DNA from: Rosa chinensis
Lineage: Eukaryota > Streptophyta > Magnoliopsida > Rosales > Rosaceae
NCBI RefSeq assembly: GCF_002994745.2
Contig: NW_020126825.1
Coordinates: forward strand, 124,001 to 188,000
Length of the DNA: 64,000 nucleotides
Direction: 5' to 3'
The translations under genes were made by a program, and so were the position numbers. The notes below the pieces were generated by a model. The model did no database searches. It was not told the origin of the DNA and saw only the letters and a program-made list of their open reading frames with translations. Below are positions 45,569 to 55,196 of the stretch, piece after piece (position 1 is the stretch's first letter; every line of letters begins with the position of its first letter).

Positions 45569-45890
45569 AAGACTAGGTGTTTTCATTGAATTTTTTGGTG
45601 CTGGAACAATATGAATTGGTGCTTACAATATTTTGGTCTTCTCCACATTACAATTTAGGCAGTTTCTTGTGAGTAAGTTTGTAGGGTGATCAGCGGCCGG
45701 TCATGTTGTTCAAGTGGCTGGCTGTCCGTTCCGCATCTACTGATCCATGGGGGGAGGGAAGCGTCTTGGGCTCAGCTTTTAGCTAGTCAGAAACTCAGAA
45801 TCGCTGCTTGTTTTGTTTCTGTTTAGGCTCATTGGGCCTCCATGTATAATTTTCCGATATTTAAGCAGTATTCAAAAATGTCTCCGAAAT

Positions 45891-46399
45891 AAGTTTTTTT
45901 GCACGAAAGTTGTCACATGGTTAGGCTACATTTGACGGAAGGTATTAGGGGATATTGTTAGCTTTGGACCTCGAGTTGTCGCCGGGTTTGGGCATGGATT
46001 CAAGACCTTTAGTAGGTCTCGATTTCTCTTATCATCTTATGCGAGAGGATTTCTCAACTTCAGTCTCGAATTTATCTCTATGGTCAATTTTTTGGCCCAA
46101 AATTGCTTGACACCCAATACCACTGGTTGACGTCTGCAACATATTACTCGTTGAGGTGGCACACACTTTCATCTTGCAGCGTTTTCTTATGTTTATTTTT
46201 TTATTCAATTTTGCATTTGCACATTTACACATAGTATTTCAGTGTTATTATTAGCGATTATATATATAAAGCTAAAGAAAAAAATCGTCCATCCTTCTTT
46301 AAGAGTAAAATAGGCAAAATAGATAAGGAAAAGAAAAAAGAAAGAATTCAAACGAGAAAAAATAAAAAATATAGATGTGACATCAGACGTTCTGGTGGT
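45891..46399. other. Spacer between units A and B
   Basis: No gene. Contains a TATATATATAAAG word at 46259-46271 that could serve PPR copy B. Confidence 0.4.
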
Positions 46400-46499
46400 G
46401 AATAATAGATTCGGACCAAAAATTAAAATAGGTTTTTAGCGGGTAGAGACCTCCCATATGTTTCGCTTCTTCCTTCTTGGCACTCTTGTCTCTTCTTCC

Positions 46500-47275
46500 T
46501 CAGCAAGACGCAAAATTTCAATCCTACAGAGTACAGAGGCTACAATTGCAGATCATCAGAGAGAGAGAGAGAGAGGTGAGTGAGCTTCCCTCCGTTCTCT
46601 TCTCTTTGGAAACCCTCTCATATAGTAGCTGCTTGTTATGTTAATTTGTTTTTGAAAAAAGAAAACCCAACTTTATTTCATCGATCGAGTTTTCATTGCT
46701 TCTTTTAACAATTGGTGCAAGTAATTATTGTCAATTTTCATTGCTTCTTTTAACAATTGGTGCAAGGTCCTTTGTGTGAATTTTTGTTTTGTTTTGGTTG
46801 GGGATCTAGGATATTGCTTAGGTACACTTGGTGGTGTGAGACTTTTAGATCTGCAAGATGCAAACTTGAGTGAGTTCAGGGTTCTTGCACTTGAACTAAT
46901 ATGGTTCACCACCTTGAGCTTAACAGTTGCAACTTTCACATTTCCCTGAGATATCAGATGCTGCTATGGTCAGTTTCGACTTCTGAAATGAATGTACGAG
47001 AAACAACAACAGTTTAGGAAGAGTATACTCTTGAGTAGATGTTATGCTCAGTAAAAACATAGTCAAGCAGAAAAGGTTGTTACTTGCTGCCTCTAGAGGA
47101 TCTCTATATACAAGTAAACAACATTGCAGCATGTAAAAAATTTGATTCCTTCAGATGTCAGATGCTATGGTTAGTCAAACTGATGGGTCTTGGTGGCATA
47201 GTGTTTGATTTAGTCAAGCTTTTAGGTAACCTAGAGCAGCTAATTAAGGTTCACTCTGAGCCGCCCACCCGCACT
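46500..47275 (+). other. Altered 5' region of PPR copy B
   Basis: The untranslated exon (to about 46575, donor GAGAG|GTGAGT) matches unit C. Farther right there is a 36-bp tandem duplication (ttttcattgcttcttttaac twice) and then about 450 bases of foreign sequence reading GGVRLLDLQDANLSEF, similar in style to a CC-NBS-LRR leucine-rich repeat. PPR homology resumes near 47195 (GGCATAGTGTTTGATTTAG). Confidence 0.45.
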
Positions 47276-48538
47276 ATGGTCATTGGGAACAATCAAGTAA
47301 TGTCATACACTTGTTCTCACAATTCTTCCGCCGATGACCTCAACAAACATGTCATGAAGGTTTTCAAGGATGCGACCAAAGACTATGAGGACAAGGTCTT
47401 GGAAGAAATGTTTGACGCCATTGGGGACTACGACTCCGTTAACGAATATGCCTTTCATGTCTTCAGTATATTGGCAGATTCCGGCATGCCTGACGAAGCC
47501 AAAGAGCTCTTTAAACCTCGCTCTGAGTTGGCTGTACTGCCTGATGTGGCCATCTTCACCATTGTCATTCAGGCCTATGCCAATGCCGGCAAGATCAACG
47601 CTACTCACCAGGTCTACTAGCAAATGATAGCCACCGGTGTCGCCCCCGCCTCCTGCACTTACACTATACTCATCACGGCACTTGCAACACACTCATCTTC
47701 TGATGTCAATTTTGTTGGGTATGCCAAGAAGTACTTTTTGGAAATGTTGGTTAAGGGGATGAAGCCCCATTCTACCTCCTACACGATTGTGTTCGATGCC
47801 ATTGCCTGCCGGGAGTCGGTGGAGAAGGCCAGGGAGTTCCTTGAGCAGATACAAGCAAAGGGGTTCGTCCCTGAATCCAAAGTTTTTCATTTTGAAGAAA
47901 CCCACCTCGCAGAAGCAATGAAAGGAATGAAGATGTATGATGACCTTGTCTGCAATACCAATGATAAGGATGTGCAAAAAGTAGTCCGCAAGTGGCGCAC
48001 CAAAAGCGACTGCCTCTACAAAAATTTGTTTAAAATGTTCAAGGCTTTGATTGAGGATGGCAATGCAGACCAGGCCATGGAGCTTTATAAGCGCCATGTT
48101 GAGACGGGTATGCTGCCCATGGTCGTACCCCACACCTGTGTTATTGAAGCCTTCCTAAAGTTTGGCAACACCAAGGGTGCTCTGGAGGCGTACTGGGGCA
48201 TGTTAGCTGCTGGGGTTGCCCCAAACCCCTACACTTACACTGTTTTAATCAAGGGACTCACTGCTGACCCCAACTTCTCTGGAGATGCCAAGAAGTGCTT
48301 GCTTGAGATGATGGACAAGGGGATGAGGCCTAATGCTGCTACCTACACTGCTGTGATAGAGAGCTTTGCAAAGCAAGAGGACGAGGCATCTGAGAAGGAG
48401 TGCAAAGAGTTGGTGGAGGTGATGATGGGTAAGGGGTTTGTGCCAAACGCAAAGGCTATGATGGAGGTTCTAAAGGGAAGGCCAACACCAGTAATAAGAA
48501 GGGTCATGAACATTGTTCTTTCCAAGTTGAAGGGCTGA
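47276..48538 (+). pseudogene. P-class PPR gene, copy B, nonsense codon
   Basis: The frame from ATG 47276 (MVIGNNQVMSYTCSHNSSAD) is open to 47617 and again from 47621 to the TGA at 48538. TAG at 47618-47620 replaces the CAG found in copies A and C (GCCTAC/GTCTAC followed by CAG), a single C-to-T change that removes about 300 residues. The rest has repeats as in copy C (VAIFTIVIQAYANAGK, HTCVIEAFLKFGNTKGAL, YTAVIESFAKQ). The first 15 residues differ from the other copies because the 5' region was replaced. The 3' 300 bases differ from copy A at about one position. Confidence 0.85.
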
Positions 48539-49969
48539 TGCATTGCTTCATCAATATTGTTCCAGCAGCTTTAGGATTATGATGTTACAGAAATGGGGCA
48601 GCCAGTAAGAGTAGCAAATCATGTAGTATTGAGTTTCAATTAATGGGGGATTTTGTGATGTTCTTTATCCTTGTGAATGTGACAATGGAGTAGTGTGAAG
48701 GTTGACATTGAAGTAAACAAGTAGTCTTTGCTGCTAATTCCTTTAGTTTCTCTTTCTTTCTTTGTGGTGTTCTTCATTCTTATTCTTTCCTACTTAGCCA
48801 CATGGAATTATCTGCTTTTTGACAAGACAGACATGAGGAAATGCTTCTTCTTTGGTATCTCCAAAAGGAGAAACAATCTGGCATTTTAGTTATATTTTTT
48901 TTTTCTTAGTGCATTTTTGTCTTCCTTTAAACTTTACGAATCATCCTAATTTGTGCAATTTTTGAAGGGTTACATGACCATATAATTGTCATCTCTATTT
49001 GGGTAGAAAGGGATAACAATTCCAGTGGTTGAAGTAAAGATGTTTCTTTTAGTCTGATAAGTTGACTCTGAAGTGAACTGTTTTACTGATCAATTCAAAT
49101 CAGTAAGAAATGTGCTCTGATTCTGCCTATAATGTAAGGTAATATTCATTCATTTTCCGTTTCCCTCATTTGACCGTAAGGGAATTTAGGTAAGTTTTAC
49201 ACATTTCAGTTGAATGACATAGTACTTCTCTTGTTATTAGATTATCAGTTCAAGTTTTGACTATTAAATTAGTCTACAGGCAGATAAAGCTTTCCTTCAT
49301 CCAGTATAGTTTTGAGTTTAATACAACTTGCCTGGAGATAAGCCTTAGTTTAGAAGCACTATCTTGTTTCTCTTATTTTGATGCTAAAAGTCGTGAACAT
49401 GCACAAAGTTAAAGCTTTACATTGATGATTTTTAAGCTGGGGCTGGGATTAGACGTCTATAGGACGTTAGTAAATCATTTTGATTCCTGATGGTAATGAT
49501 ACCTGGGTTTGGACTTAGTGAGATGGCTTTGGTTGTTCCATTGTCAAACAACTTATTCTGCTGAATATACTGTGTTTTCAGGAAAAATCCTGGTGCATGA
49601 AAGACAGCATCTAGGATTCTAGGAAATGAAGGATAGTGTATAAGACCCTTGTAAGTGTCAAAAAGTTATGCAACATTAGCACCAAAAAAGCTCGCTCTCT
49701 CTAAAAAAAAAAAATTAAAAAAGAAAAAGAAAAAGAAGAAGATGAAGCTACTTCGGACTGAATGATTTATCCTTGATTCTGCAGGATGGACAAGATGATA
49801 ATAGTTGTCATCTTCCTCATAGAAACAATGTTGGTTACCTGCATATCTTGTGGTCAAAAGCAATTCTTTTATTTAGAGTCTCTAAAACTTATTGAAATTA
49901 ATCTTCTGCTTTTGTTTTGTTATGGAATTCAATTCTAATTCAGTTACAATTCTTCGGCCTCTGTTATTA

Positions 49970-50015
49970 CACACACACACACAGACACAGAGATAGTCAG
50001 ATACATATATATACA

Positions 50016-50056
<41 letters not shown>
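49970..50056. repeat. Compound AC/AT microsatellite
   Basis: ACACACACACACACAG is followed by ATATAC words and an uninterrupted AT run (50020-50056). The matching site in unit A (about 42090) has none of it. Confidence 0.85.
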
Positions 50057-50061
<5 letters not shown>

Positions 50062-50559
50062 CTAGCATGCTTTAATTACACATTAAATTTAAACCTCATA
50101 TATTTGGTTTTTGTACAGGGAACTTGGCTGAAAAGAAGAAATGCACTTGAAAGCTGACTGGTTCTTGAATATGCGCAACCCGATGTTGTTGTGAATTGTA
50201 ATTTGAACTTTCTGGATGTGCACTGTAAATATCTCTCTAAAGATTAATGGGTTTTGGAATGGCTTGAATGTCTTCTAGAATCTCTGGTGATTTAGTTTTC
50301 AATCAGATCACCTGGTTGAATTGAAGACCCCTAAGACCACATTACATCACTATGGATGAAATCATGAAGGGGTAAGAATATTTTTAACTTACTTACAATG
50401 ATATACTTTCCTTGCATTGGATTGACTTGTATGAACTTCACTAGTACTTTTGTTATGCTTGTTAACTAATTTGATAACCACTCTCGTTTCATTTTCTTGT
50501 TTCACAACAGATTCTTTTGTAACTGCTAATGATAATGGATATTTCAAACTGCTAATACT

Positions 50560-50715
50560 TGACCAAGAACCTGAATGCCAATAAAGACGTTCCAAATCTT
50601 GAGAGGTTGACACTTGAAGGCTGTGGAAAATTGTCATAGGTTCACCCAACAATTGGGGATCTCCAACGTTTAGAATTTTGAAGGTTCTGAAAGGCTGGAG
50701 AGACTTGCCCATTCC
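50560..50715 (+). pseudogene. Leucine-rich-repeat relic of a TIR-NBS-LRR resistance gene (unit B)
   Basis: One frame reads DVPNLERLTLEGCGKLS, a stop, then VHPTIGDLQRLEF. This is the familiar first LRR block of plant TIR-NBS-LRR receptors (PNLE.L.LEGC..L..VHPSIG.L). Two stops and the lack of neighbouring domains show it is a relic carried along by the duplication. Confidence 0.65.
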
Positions 50716-51170
50716 ATCATCAAGTTTTTATTTGTTCAAGGATGTTGGATTAGGAATGGCTCTCTGTGGCCTAGGTGCTTGCTTAGTCTGAATCTTTGCA
50801 CCAATTGCAACTCTTCAAGCCATATCTGGTGTTGACCCCGTAAATATTGCCAACTCAATTTCTCTCATTTAAGTTTATGAACTGGCTTCAGTTGAATCTC
50901 AAAGATAGATATCCTCTGCACCAATCTAGAATGTGGCATTATATGCATCTTCCTGTTGCTTTGTGAAACTAAATGTGGGGGGATGCAATCAGATCTTGCA
51001 TTGGTACTTGTTTGGAGGCTGATGTTTGGAATTTGTTCCACGGCCTTAGACTTGCCTCTGATCATGGTCACAGAGCGGTAGAGGTGAAATCTGACTCTTG
51101 TTCTATTTCTCAAACTCAGTTGGAAGAGTTGGATCCCCTCTAAAGCCCTGTATACAGTTGCAGAGAGTTG

Positions 51171-51497
51171 CTAGGAAGGAATTAAACTTGTGTCCTGCCC
51201 CAATATATATACATATGGGCAGGAAAGTTGTATTGCTGGCTCTCCTGCATTCCATTTTGTTGGAGCCTTGTGGAAATGGCACTGCTTCTCTGCACGAGCA
51301 AGATAAAAACGTATGGCATTTTCGATAGTTAGGTGTGCGAGATATGCCATTGGTATACCTAAATAGACGAGAATCATTATAGACAGACTGAACCATTGGA
51401 CACCTAACACAGTTATGGCTATTCCAAGGCTTTCAGTAGAAATCAGAAATATTACTAGGGACTCCAATTGTCTGGGTAAACCTGAGCTGCTATCCAT
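51171..51497 (-). CDS. Possible small membrane protein, 108 aa (unit B)
   Basis: An ATG at 51497 opens MDSSSGLPRQLESLVIFL. Hydrophobic stretches cover about residues 12-60 and suggest two membrane spans (LVIFLISTESLGIAITVL and SLSIMILVYLGIPMAYLAHL), followed by a polar tail rich in A, K, E and Q. The unit A copy has lost a base right after the ATG. No family is recognised, and no promoter is visible. Because A and B are recent duplicates, conservation between them is no proof of function. Confidence 0.3.
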   Translation of the reverse strand: MDSSSGLPRQLESLVIFLISTESLGIAITVLGVQWFSLSIMILVYLGIPMAYLAHLTIENAIRFYLARAEKQCHFHKAPTKWNAGEPAIQLSCPYVYILGQDTSLIPS

Positions 51498-53075
51498 GTT
51501 TGAACTTCTAAAAGATGTACATGAATACTAAGCCATTTCAAAAGCAGAGAGTGGCTTATGGTATGATATCTATACATTTCAATTTTTCCTTCCGAGGATA
51601 ACTACGAGCAAAAAGGTGATCTAGCATCTTGTTGTTCACAACATTAAAAGTATCTCCTTCCTGTAGATCCTCAAATTCTTTGTACATCGAAAACTTTATT
51701 TTGGCAAGTCAGTTGGATTTCTCATATACCATTAGATATCTGGTGCTAGACTGGCAGTAAACATGGACTTTTTAGTCCTTAAAAAAAGCTGGTTCCTCAT
51801 GTGATGTATAAACGGTCATTTAATCAGCTAGATTTTTCACCCTTTATGAATTTCTCATGTTGATAATGACGCTACTTTGTAGTTCTACCAAAATTTATTG
51901 GTGATTCAGTGATTCATTGTTAGTTGTCTTAGCGTCTGCAGTTCCTCACCCTGAAGTTTCTGAGTTTGTTATCTTGTTTAATGCAGCTTTATTGGTTTAC
52001 CACATCCTGGTCTACTTTCTATGAATCTGCACTGAAAACTTAATTTACAACCAAGATTGGAGCTTTTGGTAACATTACCATCCTATCGAAACCGTGAAAA
52101 GGTCTGGCTTTTCACAAGCATATTGTATCTAGAAAGCTAAAGGTTCCATATTCCATTTTGAAAAACAGACCTGTTTTGTTTCTATTTTTCAGTTCTCTAG
52201 TAATTTTAACATTTGGTTTAGGACGTAAGAGTGGACAAGAGTTGTGCTACTTGTTACTCTTGCCAATATAATTTGATGAGACTATTTTCTATACCACAAC
52301 ACTATCATTTTGTTGCTGCCTTGATAACAAGACTTGGTGCTTATGGTTTAGTATCATATTCTGTAATCATATAACTTGCTAAAGAACATAGTTATCCTCA
52401 TTAATATTGGAGCTGAGAACATTAGAAACAGCTTCATCAGCTACTGCACTTGTTACTATGGATTCGAGATAGTTTAATGTGAATGTTATTCAGTTTTGAC
52501 TTCATATTCAAGATCATCACCTAAAGTAGTTGAATAGAAGGCATATCCTTTTTTGACCTTTCTTTCTGAGTTGTATCAGGTGCCCAAGGAATTGATTTAG
52601 CTTTTGTGTTTTCATTTAACTTTTTGGTGCTGGAACAATATGAATTGGTGCTTACAATATTTTGGTCTGCTCCACATTACAGACACTGATACTTTAGGTA
52701 TCTATCATAATCTGTGCCTGCATGGATACTAATGGTTCTAGCAATATCAATTGAGGTTGTGAGTTGCTCAAGCTATTATCCAATATTTAATGGATGAAGA
52801 TTAGTACTTACATTTCGATGAGCATGATTGAGGTGGTTAAGGGGTTACTTACTGCAACAATGTATGCAGTTTCTTGTGAGTAGGTTTGTAGGGTGATCGG
52901 CGGCCGGTCATGTTGTTCAAGTAGCTGGCTGTCCGTTCCACATCTACAGATCCATGGGGGGGGGGGGGGGGGGGGGGGAAGCGTCTTGGGCTCAGCTTTT
53001 AGCTAGTCAGAAACTCAGAATCGCTGCTTGTTTTGTTTCTGTTTAGGCTCATTGGGCCTCTATGTATAATTTTCT

Positions 53076-53346
53076 GATAGTGAAAATGGCCCAAACAGTG
53101 TCCAACTTTTTCCTCATTCTAAACTTTCGTACCTCGCTTTTCAAAACTATACGTCTCACCTCGACCCAATTTTGGTATCTGGAGCCGTTAGCTCCGTTAC
53201 GGAGACTGCCAACTGGCAGGTTTTGTCCATAAAATGACCAATTTACCCTTTATTTATGTTTTTATTTAATTTTTCTTCTTTATATAATAAAAAAATAAAA
53301 AATAAATAAAATTTTTTTATTATTTTCTTTTCTTTTCTTTTTTGAG
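53076..53346. other. Start of an insert between units B and C
   Basis: Unit homology stops near 53075. The insert begins aaaatggcccaaacagtgtc, has the short inverted words ggagccgttagctccgttacgg, then an AT-rich tract. It probably belongs to the mobile sequence that carries the fasciclin fragment. Confidence 0.4.
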
Positions 53347-53604
53347 ATGTCGGCGCCTATCTACTCCATCAAGAACATCCTCTCCCTCCACGTCTTGCTC
53401 GACTACTTCAAAGCTAAGAAGCTCCACCAGATCACCAACGACATCGCCCTCGCCGCCACCATGTTCCAGACCACCGCCTCCATCGGCTTCGTCAACATCA
53501 CCGACAGCTCCTTCGCAGCGCATTTCGTCAAGTCTGTCGACGAACTCCCCTATAACATCTCCGTCATCCAAATCAGTGCCGTCCTCCCCTCCACCGCCGC
53601 CTAA
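53347..53604 (+). pseudogene. Fragment of a fasciclin-like arabinogalactan protein gene
   Basis: An 85-aa frame contains YSIKNILSLHVLLDYFKAKK, then LHQITNDIALAATMFQTTAS, then IGFVNITD and FVKSVDELPYNISVIQIS. This is the hallmark fasciclin-domain sequence of plant FLA proteins (cell-surface, GPI-anchored adhesion proteins). About 20 residues that normally lie between the NITD and FVKSV blocks are missing, and the frame ends in a stop after VLPSTAA, followed by a proline-rich out-of-frame remnant (PPPPKKEPPPNP). No signal peptide or GPI signal is left, so this is a captured or retrotransposed piece. Confidence 0.8.
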
Positions 53605-53709
53605 AAAAGAACCACCACCAAATCCCAAGCTCCAAAATCAAAATCAGAGACCTCGCTGCACCGATAACCCCGGTGGCGATTATAATACCGAGGCTTTTGC
53701 TGCTTAGAC

Positions 53710-54509
53710 TAGGGGTGTGCAAAACATGGTACAAACTGGCCAAAACCGATCGATAAATATGGTTTGGTTAAGGTTTTTTAACTTTAAAAATTGAAAATTG
53801 GTTCAATACTGAACCAAACCATTTATGAACTGGGTTGGTTTGGTTTCTCTTGTACTTAAACCGCAGATCCCAAACCAACTGGTATGTTTGAAACATAAGA
53901 GAAAAAGTTTTTTTTTATATATATGCACATAATAAATATATATTCATTTGTCCGGTTTGTTCTAAGTAAGTTCTAAATCTCCAGTTATAACTTTATTCTC
54001 AAATGATATACTATCATATTGAATTCAAGGCTCAAAGGCCTAAAACCTTAGTATATAATCGCTACAATTTTTTTGATCCTTTCATATCACATCTTTGATC
54101 TCTCAATCTCTCATTCTTTGACCTTTAATACTATCATATTAAGCTAGTATTGATGGCTAAGTCGTTAAATAAGTGAATCACTTTGAATGTAATTTAGGTT
54201 TTAGTTTTGGACTATATGTTTGGATTTTATTTATTGAATTTTAAATTTAGATAATTTAACATAATTTCAATTCTTGAGATTGAATTTTTATTATGAATTT
54301 TTTCATAAATAGCATGTTAATATTATATAGGTGAAAACCGCCTAACCGACCAAACCAAACCATCTTGGATTGGATTGGATGGGTCGGATTGAGCTTTTTT
54401 ATTTTTTATTTTTTTTATGACCGGTTTTCTAAAATGCCTAAACCGCTCACTTTGGCATAGAGACAGTTTGGAATCAAAACCGATCCAACCAAATCCGTGT
54501 GCAGTCCTA
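53710..54509. mobile_element. hAT-type non-autonomous element, 800 bp
   Basis: A perfect 8-bp duplication GCTTAGAC (53702-53709 and 54510-54517) flanks ends TAGGGGTGTGCAAAA and, from the right strand, TAGGACTGCACACGG, which are imperfect inverted repeats of the hAT type. Subterminal words AACCAAACC and GGTTTGGTT recur in both orientations. No transposase frame exists. It lies just right of the fasciclin fragment. Confidence 0.93.
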
Positions 54510-54517
54510 GCTTAGAC

Positions 54518-54689
54518 CACTGCAATCTTAGAGATATTCAATCAATGTGTGATTATCGTTTCTTGTACAACTCTGATTCTATGTTTTACAATCATCTATA
54601 TAAAAATGTCCTTATTATCAATGAAAGCACAACAATTTCTCTCTCAAATATCGATTTCCTAAAACAAAGAAAAAATAAAAATACAGACG
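54518..54689. other. Spacer before unit C
   Basis: Non-coding. CTATATAAAAAT at 54596-54607 is a candidate TATA box for PPR copy C, though it is about 180 bases ahead of the first conserved transcript-like sequence. Confidence 0.4.
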
Positions 54690-54779
54690 TGACATCAGAC
54701 GTTCTGGTGGTGAATATTGATTCGGACCGAAAATTAAAAAAGGTTTTTAGCGGGTAGAGAGCTAATTTCGCTTCTTCCT

Positions 54780-54873
54780 TCTAGGCACCTTCTCTCCTCT
54801 TCCTCAGCAAGACGCAAAATTTCAATCCTACAGAGTACAGAGGCTACAGTTGCAGATCATCAGAGAGAGAAAG
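54780..54873 (+). promoter_or_regulatory. 5' untranslated exon of PPR copy C
   Basis: Contains CAGCAAGACGCAAAATTTC as in copy B and ends GAGAAAG|GTGAGT. The intron (54874-55180) ends TTCTAG, 16 bases before the ATG. Confidence 0.7.
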
Positions 54874-55196
54874 GTGAGTGAGCTTCCCTCCGTTCTTTTC
54901 TCTTTGGAAACCCTCTCGTATAGTAGCTGCTTGTTATGTTAATTTGTTTATGAAAAAAGAAAACCTAACTTGATTTCATCGTCGGATAAAAAAAAACTTT
55001 ATTTCATCGAGTTTTCCTTTCCTTTTCTGCACTCGCTTTTTAGTAAAGTTCTCATCTTTACACTCCGGTGGTGGCATAGTGTTTGATTTGGAATGCAAAA
55101 CCCTAACTTCACTTCCGACTAATTTGGGTCTAAAGCTCTTGACTTTTCTTGTTTCTAATATAATTTCTGCTAGATTCTAGTTGAATAATCAAATCA

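Larger units (their letters stand above)
37940..45890 (+). repeat. Tandem array unit A
   Basis: Starts with (a)ccaaaaattaaaaagaggtttt and ends near gtataattttccgat. Units B and C follow with the same order of landmarks: untranslated exon, intron, PPR gene, then words such as cttctgcagt and tctgcactgaaaac in the downstream flank. It is longer than B mainly because of a retroposon (44433-45568) and an 850-bp segment (41161-42010) missing from B. Confidence 0.85.
46400..53075 (+). repeat. Tandem array unit B
   Basis: Begins with acatcagacgttctggtggt and ends with the same ctcattgggcctc..gtataattttc landmark as unit A. It lacks the retroposon and the 850-bp segment of A. Confidence 0.85.
48539..53075 (+). 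other. Downstream flank of PPR copy B
   Basis: Parallel to 39676-45890. Holds an AC and AT microsatellite (49970-50056), the LRR relic, a membrane-type minus-strand frame and a 23-base G run (52956-52978; six Gs at the matching site in A). Confidence 0.6.

Noticed and set aside
53320..53628. Minus-strand G/D-rich 102-aa frame
   Set aside because: Antisense of the fasciclin fragment; glycine richness comes from the complementary proline codons.
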